Source of the DNA: Schistosoma mansoni
Taxonomy: Eukaryota; Platyhelminthes; Trematoda; Strigeidida; Schistosomatidae
NCBI RefSeq assembly: GCF_000237925.1
Contig: NC_031502.1
Coordinates: forward strand, 59,331,943 to 59,395,942
Reading direction: 5' to 3'
Length of the DNA: 64,000 nt
Shown here: positions 56,861 to 64,000 of the stretch, in pieces
How the letters are laid out: every line of letters starts with the position of its first letter
Numbering within the stretch: the stretch's first letter is position 1
The notes under the pieces: model-generated
The model's input: only the letters and a program-made list of their open reading frames with translations
What the model was told of the DNA's origin: nothing
Databases searched by the model: none
Position numbers and translations under genes: made by a program

Positions 56861-57591
56861 TTGAGGGTAATTATAGTATTTCGGATAACTTTGTGCTTTT
56901 GGAAGGTTCTGGAAACCTACTAAATATAGTAGCTGAATAGGTAATCATCCAGACAGAAATGTTACAGGTGACTCTTCACTATCTAGACGTTCCTGAAAAA
57001 GAATCAGATAAATTGTTTCTCAATATTTTCAGGGCCCCTTTATGCTTTTTTAAAAGAATATTCTAGGTCTCCCCAACATATATATATACTGAAAGAAAAC
57101 TGTAATCGGAAAGTATTTTATAGATTAGAATAAATCCACTTTAGGAACTTTTTGAGGAAGTTCAATAAAGAAAAAAACAATAAATACTCATTAGTTTTGT
57201 ACGATCGCAGTTCGGCATACAGGTTTCAACATATTACTAGCTTCCTCTAGTGGACACATTTTCATCAGTATATTGACGTAAGCACATAATAATCAAATAC
57301 TATCCGTTTCAATTATTTATTAGCTAACAGACATGAATCAAGACGGGTGTTCAGTAGAATTTCATGATAACATGAGAAAATAAAATCGTTTACAATAAAT
57401 GATTAAAATTCTTTATCGGTCAACAAGGTGACATTAACTTGATATTAGTCTATGACAAAAAGAAAGAAATAGTGAGATAACAGTGATAGTCCAGAAAAAT
57501 AGTGAAATAATAAGATCAAAGAGCAATTAAGTAGCATTGATCGAGGTGTTGGAAGAAGAATAAATGAATGAGAATAATTTTCAGGTCAGAA

Positions 57592-57813
57592 CTATTGGAG
57601 ATAATTTTCCACATCTTTAAATTTACTTGCTCTTGTGATAGAAGGTACATTGACCGCATAAAGTGAATACTTTCCAAACACATCTCTAAACATTACCCGG
57701 CGTGATTTCCAAAGGGCAGAATGAGAGGCTATGACTAGTTCAATACAATAGCATCTGATTAACTCTGGGAACATTACTCCAGAGTTGTCCTTTAAAATAG
57801 TCTTTACAGTCAA
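57592..57813 (-). other. Open stretch of uncertain nature
   Basis: Reads NSGVMFPELIRCYCIELVIA and then LWKSRRVMFRDVFGKYSLYA, ending KDVENYLQ. Composition is protein-like, but no clean splice sites fitting the neighbouring exons were identified and no family was recognised. It could be an alternative exon of the minus gene or a transposon remnant. Confidence 0.25.
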
Positions 57814-58172
57814 AGGAATTGAAACAAATGAAAAACTTATCCACTGCTAAAACGTTGACGATCCATCAATACAAGCTAGAACTCTGCGTGCTAAAGCGAT
57901 ACATCCAATCTCTCATCCCTCCATTGCCCTGACTCCCTTCCCCAGTATGTTTTGATATTGTTATTATTTTTTATTATTCTATACTTTTTTAGAGACGTAA
58001 TGAATTATTAATACCCTCTGACAATTTTCACGACCTTGATGTTTCTTTCAAAATGTTTCTTCATATCTGTTAAGTGGGCAGTTATCTCTCATATTCATGG
58101 CTTGTAAGCTATTTTTTATAAAGTATTGTCGAATTAGTCAATGAAATAAGACTCTTCCTTAATAAAACTTAC

Positions 58173-58504
58173 GTTAAACTATTTGAGCATGCAGGACACA
58201 ACCAAACTTTCCCGATAGCCAAACATAAATTCATGAATCCATATTGTATTATAGCAAGAAATTTATCCATTTCTTGTATTCTAATTTTATCATCCGATGA
58301 TGATGTTGTTGAGGATAACAGCACTTGTACTGATGGTAATCTCATTAGAATTATTGTTAAAAGATTCAAATGTGATGATAAAATGTCCAAATTGAGAGAG
58401 TCATCAGCATCAGTAATGTGTTTGCTCAACTGTTTCAATAATTCATATGTGCCGAAATTAGATGATTCCATGAGGAAGACTTTAGGTAGTAATCTATGAA
58501 GAAC
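58173..58504 (-). CDS. Exon of unrecognised minus-strand gene
   Basis: The acceptor TTGTTTATTAG precedes the exon and the donor GTAAGT follows 58173. It encodes VLHRLLPKVFLMESSNFGTY, then ELLKQLSKHITDADDSLNL, then KIRIQEMDKFLAIIQYGFMN, ending CPACSNSL. It ends in phase 2, which joins exactly to the one-base start of the exon at 53307. It looks like amphipathic, armadillo/HEAT-like helices. The product is unidentified. Confidence 0.62.
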
Positions 58505-58574
58505 CTAATAAACAATATGGGATGAAAGATATTCATATCAAGAATAGCGAATTATTAGTATCTTTTGATGTTAC

Positions 58575-58679
58575 CTCTTTATTTGCTTTCAATGAAATAA
58601 AGTCAGGAAAGAACACAATATACCTACTGCTACCCAATAATACTGTCAAATGCGCTAACAACAATTGTTCTCTCCCACT
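58575..58679 (-). CDS. Short exon of unrecognised minus-strand gene
   Basis: A 105-nt exon after acceptor ACTAAAAACAG, encoding SGREQLLLAHLTVLLGSS and RYIVFFPDFISLKANKE. The donor is GTAACA. Phase 0 at both ends joins the exon at 58504. The intron between is only 70 nt. Confidence 0.55.
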
Positions 58680-58802
58680 CTGTTTTTAGTACACGTCATT
58701 ATATTACTTACTAATAATCAGTAACTAATGTATTATCAATCATTTTTAAGAATACAGTTCACAATGTCCCTTTGTTGTTTCATCGTATGTCTAAATACTT
58801 AC

Positions 58803-59091
58803 ATGAACCTGTAACAGTCAATTTATTTATTATGGTAATTGTTTCTTTTCTCACATTTAAACAGTAACTTTCATTTTTTTTTGTGTTTATTTGTAATAAT
58901 TTTAATATTTTGTGTGCATAATACTCGTTTCGATTGTCTATCGCCATTGTGATATTGACACCACAACTACCTGTCACCCAGTTTATCGTGTGTTTCTGTA
59001 GAGAAATCGTATATGTAACTATTGTAAGAAGTATTTCATTTCTGATTATAAATTGATGCAGTAAACATCTTAGATACTTCACGAATTGAGG
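58803..59091 (-). CDS. Exon of unrecognised minus-strand gene
   Basis: A possible acceptor TTTACAAG precedes 59091 and a strong GTAAGT donor follows 58803. It encodes PQFVKYLRCLLHQFIIRNEI, then LLTIVTYTISLQKHTINWV and NEYYAHKILKLLQINTKK. Its start phase fits the exon ending at 61487. Its phase-1 end does not fit the phase-0 start at 58679, so a further exon, an alternative donor or an indel is likely here. Confidence 0.5.
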
Positions 59092-61486
59092 CTTGTAAAT
59101 TCATTGTTTATATTGATATTGAAACAAATTTCGTATTTCCATTCCAGGATTTTCACACATTACAACACTGTCGTTTGGTCAAAGAATTAAAGTAATTTGA
59201 AACATACAATGCTGCAAAGTCACAGTTTGTTAGAACTCGTAGACTTTCAGTTAACAACTTGTTTTTAATTCAACAATACAAGATAAAGACGAAGGAAGCA
59301 CCAAAAAGTTCATCAGTCACCATGGAGAGGAATGTGGCGACTGGAAGCTTTAGTCTTATCAGTGATCAAAACAAAAATGTGTATTTGTAGCGTAAACGAA
59401 ATATTCATCATCATAGAAAAGAAAGACCTGGGAAGTATCGAATATTTAACAAAGAACTTGTTTGAGGAGATAAATTTATATTGAAAAACATTTTAAACAA
59501 GAAATTATCATTATTGGGTATGTTTATCATCAAAACCGAAACAGTAGAAACAAAACTAGGATGCGATGGGAGCCGAACCACAACGATCGGATTCCTAACT
59601 GATAATAACAATAAACCAATAACTTGCAAAATCACCTGCTTCTAAACGTTTCCAAAAAAATGTGAAGACACATTGAAATCCGCCTATCATACGGAGAAAT
59701 AAGGAAAAACATTAAGTGAACTTTCGGAAAGAGCAGCTATCTACGGGCTACCATCAAAACTGCCTGTTAAAATGATCAACAAGCAAAAATCAAATGTGGA
59801 AACCAACAAACGAACTACTGTATGAAGGACACATCATCGAATGACGACATTATGAAATGATATCACTCATACGCCAGTAAAATCTCTTCAAGCAATTCTT
59901 AGGAAAATAAGGGATGAAATGATGAAAAGAAGACAAGCCTAGAGTCATCTTTAAAATGAACTGCTCCAACTAAGAAAGACATTACACTGAACACAGTAGC
60001 CATCCTCTTCATCTTATTCTAAATAAACACCAAATAGCTTTCACTCGCCAAAATATATTTTCACCTGTATTGATACATACAGAATATTGTGATTACAAAT
60101 TTGATTAGGTTAACTTTGAAATCTTGAATGGGATCAGAACAAAGAAGATCAAAGAGATTTTAGAAATCAAAGAATATATTGAAATAGATCCAATTAATCA
60201 GCCTATCGAAAAAAGCTCTAAGGCTCAGGATCAGATCAAAGAGAAGGGTTACAAAAATAAATTTGAAAACACTAAAACAAGACAAGTATTGGCAATTATC
60301 AAATACATTTAATGTTGACAAGATAGGCTGTTAGTCATATGTCGAGTAATCCATAAAAAATTCACTTTTATCTGAAGTTTATGAGATTGAAAAGACTCAA
60401 AAAAACTAAGGACATTATTGAGGAGAATAAGATTTAATTAAAGATAAAAAAATAACAATGGTGACAAAATGAATGAGCTTTATTAGAGCACGTATTTTCC
60501 ACCATAAGGTTAGCTATAACCACGTGGAACCAGACTCATTGTTCGATACTATTGATAAGGCCTAAAATATTCTGCCGAAACACGTATGGATAGATCCAAT
60601 CTGTATTGCAGAAGCAGTAGCTATGAGCGATATAAAGCCAGATCTGTGTATACATAAACAGTAGGTAAATTCTTCATATATTGTTATGGCTCTGGTTTCC
60701 CGTGTATTTCATTAGTTTTCGCCTAGTTTTGTTTCTTTTCCCATCTTACTAGAATCATGTTGGCTAAGACTATCTAAATTGCATATTCTCAACTCATTTA
60801 CCCGGGTTGGGACCAGCAATAACCCTAAGAGAGCTACAGGCGGAGTTGAAGAGGAAATTAAAGAACGACACTGGAGGTAGTTGGGACATACATTATGGAA
60901 ATCGAAGTACTGGAATTTGTCCATTGTAAGGTCGTGAGTACGTATTGCTGAATGATTTTAAAACTAAGCAGCTACCTAACGTTACTTAGTTTGTTAACTG
61001 AGAAAAAATTATCATTTTTTTAATTGTTTGCAGATTGTGAGCATTGATTAAAAGAATAGAAACAAAACCCTGAAAATCTGCAATCGGAGTCATGAAGCAT
61101 TCAGCCTACTTTCAAGCTTTCATGATGATAGTCTGTACCCGGATGTTACCAAATATCATTAATAAGTATGATAAATATTTGTGAATACAAAATCGATCCT
61201 AAACGCTAATGACTCCATAGTTATGCCACTTTCTTAGTGCACTTATGTTCATCTTACACAACTTGTTAAACTAAGCCACAAGGTTATAAGACGGATAACT
61301 ATCAAGAAAAGTATCCTGACGACAATACTGTAATCTAAAATAGTAACACCTCTGATTGGGTGTTTTGTCTATATCATATGACTAACATTTTTAACGCCCT
61401 TGTGATAAACGTCAAATCAAAATAAAATATGAATCATGTCTCTTTAAACAATGTACCCTTATATATATAATGGTTCCACTACTTAC
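59092..61486. other. Intron of minus gene, mostly unassigned
   Basis: A-rich. Holds a short LINE fragment at 60780-60920 and no other recognised element. Confidence 0.35.
60780..60925 (+). mobile_element. LINE C-terminal fragment (second family)
   Basis: Translates GVEEEIKERHW and then LGHTLWKSKYW, matching the [18 protein letters not shown] block of the 34080-34390 family with stops. Short and old. Confidence 0.5.
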
Positions 61487-61715
61487 ATGAACAACATGAG
61501 AAAACAACAACAATTTCTCCATCCAAACATTTTGTTCATAATTCACGCATAAATCTGGATAATAAATAAATGTTGCATTCAATAGTCCAGTTAAAGCTTG
61601 AGTTGACCAAATTGTAATTTGGCCTAGACCAGATGAACTTGAAAAGATGACAAGTGGTCCAGCAGTGATATGAATCAAATTTTGTAAGGCGGATTGACAA
61701 TCGTTGGATATTGAA
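61487..61715 (-). CDS. Exon of unrecognised minus-strand gene
   Basis: Acceptor TTATTTAAATCTAG, donor GTAAGT after 61487. Encodes SISNDCQSALQNLIHITAGP, then LVIFSSSSGLGQITIWSTQA and LTGLLNATFIYYPDLCVNYE, ending LLLFSHVVH. Ends in phase 0, compatible with the exon at 59091. Composition suits helical-repeat protein. Confidence 0.6.
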
Positions 61716-62044
61716 CTAGATTTAAATAAAGTAAAGAGAAATAAGGATGTAACAGTTATTATGATTCTGGATATGCATTACTTTACATAGTAAACAAGAT
61801 ATTACGTCGAAACAGTTTTCCTTAGTAAATGATAACTACTACCCAGTGAATATTGCATATCTCACGTAAGTATTGTTGACAAATCAAACTGCTCTTATAC
61901 ACAACATGCACAAATGACTCTTCAATGTTAAAGTGCAAAATTAATCAACTCGAAATAAACATGACCACATATATATCAAATTCACGATAACTAGCTAAAC
62001 TACTTAAAACATTAGGAATAGCGAAACTTGAAAATAAATATAAA

Positions 62045-62335
62045 TATATTTAATAGTTGAGATCATGAGTCAATTGAAGCTAGATCACCATGGAAAACTT
62101 GAAAGCACTGGACGGCCGTTCCGTCCTCAGCGTGAGACTCCTCAGTAGTACGAATCCATGATCCCGCCTCGCGAGATTCGAACTCAGGACCTACCAGTCT
62201 AGCGCGCGAGCGCTTAACCTCTAGACCACTGAGCCGGCCGGTATCCAACGGAGTTAATGTCTAACTTCAACAGATCCATGAAATTGAGGAAGACATCAAC
62301 TATTGTCTTCAGTGAATGACTATCTCACAACAAGT
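62045..62335 (-). mobile_element. Hammerhead/tRNA-derived retroposon, nearly full copy, minus
   Basis: On minus: A-box region AGTGGTCTAGAGGTT (complement of 62216-62230), B-box region GAGTTCGAATCTC (complement of 62173-62185), then CTACTGAGGAGTCTCACGC-TGAGGACGGAACGGCCGTCC. The hammerhead GAAA is GGAA here, so it is probably inactive. The 3' blocks TTTTCCATGGTGATC and TCAATTGACTCATGATC follow. It is the best-preserved member of the CTGAGGA subtype in the window, inside the minus gene's intron. Confidence 0.72.
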
Positions 62336-62352
62336 AAATATGATGCACCTAC

Positions 62353-62499
62353 TGAAATGTAAAAGAAGAATGATTCAGCGAAATGTTCTCTGTCCCATGA
62401 ACGTAAATTCAAAACTGATAATTCAAAAATAAATAATTTTTCTGAAATGATAAGCAATAGCATATCCGTCGAAAATACTCCTGCTATTAATATTTCTGA
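62353..62499 (-). CDS. Exon of unrecognised minus-strand gene (most upstream seen)
   Basis: Acceptor GTGGTTATGTTCAG, donor GTAGGT. 49 codons: SEILIAGVFSTDMLLLIISE, KLFIFELSVLNLRSWDREHF, AESFFFYIS. Phase 0 at both ends. The phase does not fit the one-base start of the 61715 exon, so an intervening exon is missing or a boundary is off. The real start of the gene is probably right of the window or in unrecognised exons. Confidence 0.5.
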
Positions 62500-64000
62500 C
62501 TGAACATAACCACAGAGAGGTAGAATAAAAAAACGCACGAAAACATTATTCGTATTAAGAAACTAAAAATACCGTTCTTAAAGGTTTGAATATTCGTCAA
62601 GAAAAAATATGTAGATTAATAGCTTAGTTAAATGGTCCTTTAATATGAGAAGATAAAGTGTTAAAGTTGGCATGAAATCTAATCACAAAGAGGGTGAAAA
62701 CAGCAACAAGTCAGTGTTAGATAAAACATTAATGGACAAGCAGATAAGAGAAGAGTAGTTGAAGGCGGAAAATGAGAGGTTAAAACCATTGTATAAGAAG
62801 GGAATTGAAGAGATTTTGTTTGTATACATGGTACTAGCTTTTGTTAATGAATAGCAAATGTTTCATCAATGCTAAGAACATAAAGCACAATCTCTCTGTC
62901 AAAATACTATTAACTTTGCAGACGACTTTGAATTTCGAGTCTGTTCTAATTGAACAACACGTGTTCACAAAATATTTGATTACAGAATGAGATTATTGCT
63001 GAGAATCACATTCTTCACACACTGAAATCGATTTGAGAGAAACTGAAACTGAGTGGACACCGTATTGCTTCCTTGTGTTAATATGAGACTTCATGAAAGT
63101 GCATTTATTATGCAATCCAAAACCTCAAAGTTCCGCAGCAAACGCATTAGATCAGTGAGTAAGCGAACCTACGATGTGGCTCGATAATACACCAATACAA
63201 TCCGCAAGCAACTCACTCCTTCACAGTTTCGATGTTGTTTTTTTTAACAACGACAATAAGTCATAAAATCAAAATGATAATCATTATTTCGCTTTCAAAA
63301 GAAGGGTACCAGTCAAACTTATTCAGTTTAAAAACTCTAAAGACTATGAAGTCAGTACAAGTATTTTTGCTCTGTAATGAACAGCTCATAGAACTTCGAA
63401 ATCCAAAACAGAAAGTAACGAACTTGAAGGGTATTTCACATTTTACTGTATGATACAACATTGGTGATCATTCCATATGATCAATGGATTAAGGTTGGGA
63501 ATGGTGACCAATTCACTTCAATTCAAATGGTAGATATACATATACATGCTGTTTAGTTTTTCAATATCTTAAGCACACTTCTATTCTTCTTGAATAATAA
63601 TACACTAGTCTTAGACCCCATAAATCATGATTCTAAAATGCTTTACTCAATGATTATGATAAACTTATTACTTTTCGTTCAGTTGAAATCTACATGAAGA
63701 TCGTTTCAAGTGGAAGTTCATGTTCATCACAAATGAATATATATCAAATAATTAAAATAACCCATCGTGTTATTGAATAAAAATAGAGATAAATCAGCGG
63801 AGAAAATATTTCTTTTCGAAGAAATCATTTACTTTGCGTTCAAAATTAATACATCCAATCTCTTATCCTTCCTTGACCTCAATTCCTTTTTGTAGTAGGC
63901 TTTTTTCTACTCAGTGTTTTGTAATTTGAAACCATGATCATTCATTATTAACCTTAGTTATTTTCATACTTCTATTCTTCTACAATACCCTGATTATGAC
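62500..64000. other. No firm feature
   Basis: AT-rich. 63850-63900 shares the block ATACATCCAATCTCTTATCC with about 57900-57930, suggesting a weak dispersed repeat. Short open stretches around 63232-63461 overlap on both strands and have no splice support. Confidence 0.3.

Noticed and set aside
60124-60312. Lys/Glu-rich 62-residue open frame
   Set aside because: AT-rich low-complexity sequence inside an intron of a gene on the other strand, with no homology or signals.
1-64000. CRISPR arrays, operons, ribosome binding sites, prophage
   Set aside because: The window is eukaryotic with spliced genes. No regularly spaced direct repeats or bacterial gene organisation are present.

Overview
The window looks like a platyhelminth nuclear genome, most likely a Schistosoma species. 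Three things support this. It is AT-rich with small coding exons and long introns. Its repeats match types I associate with schistosomes: tRNA-derived retroposons carrying hammerhead ribozyme modules (Sm-alpha type), RTE-like and CR1-like LINE debris, and LTR remnants. It also carries a Nova/pasilla-type KH-domain gene. One 200-base block of N (30207-30406) is an assembly gap.

Layout. (1) 1-950: minus-strand 5' part of a non-LTR retrotransposon with an endonuclease-domain fragment. (2) 1045-3801: three exons forming the 3' end of an unrecognised plus-strand gene whose start lies left of the window. (3) 3802-11139: intergenic DNA with CR1-like LINE fragments and a hammerhead retroposon. (4) 11140-46746: a complete seven-exon plus-strand Nova-type RNA-binding protein gene. 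The reconstructed CDS is 2667 nt (888 residues) with three KH domains. The first KH domain is split by an intron of about 26 kb that holds most of the repeats and the gap. (5) 46747 to about 49900: probable 3' UTR and downstream DNA, with a GC-rich structured module and a LINE tail. (6) 50685-52005: a cluster of hammerhead/tRNA-like retroposons. (7) About 52098-62499: a minus-strand multi-exon gene of unknown identity, leucine-rich and helical, with Asn and His tracts near its end. Its introns hold a solo LTR, LINE and SINE copies. (8) 62500-64000: nothing firm.

The strongest gene call is Nova. All six introns have GT-AG ends and compatible phases, and the summed CDS length is divisible by three. 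Its KH2-KH3 linker is unusually long (about 445 residues, Ser/Thr/Pro-rich with a poly-Ala run). A dense cluster of YCAY motifs, the known Nova binding motif, lies upstream of exon 3 and suggests possible autoregulation.

The most interesting non-genic signal is a set of hammerhead retroposons. One roughly 500-bp composite family has two copies (20838-21340 and 51505-52005), each with a tRNA-like promoter and two hammerhead modules in opposite orientation. The exact novelty of this arrangement cannot be judged without database searches.
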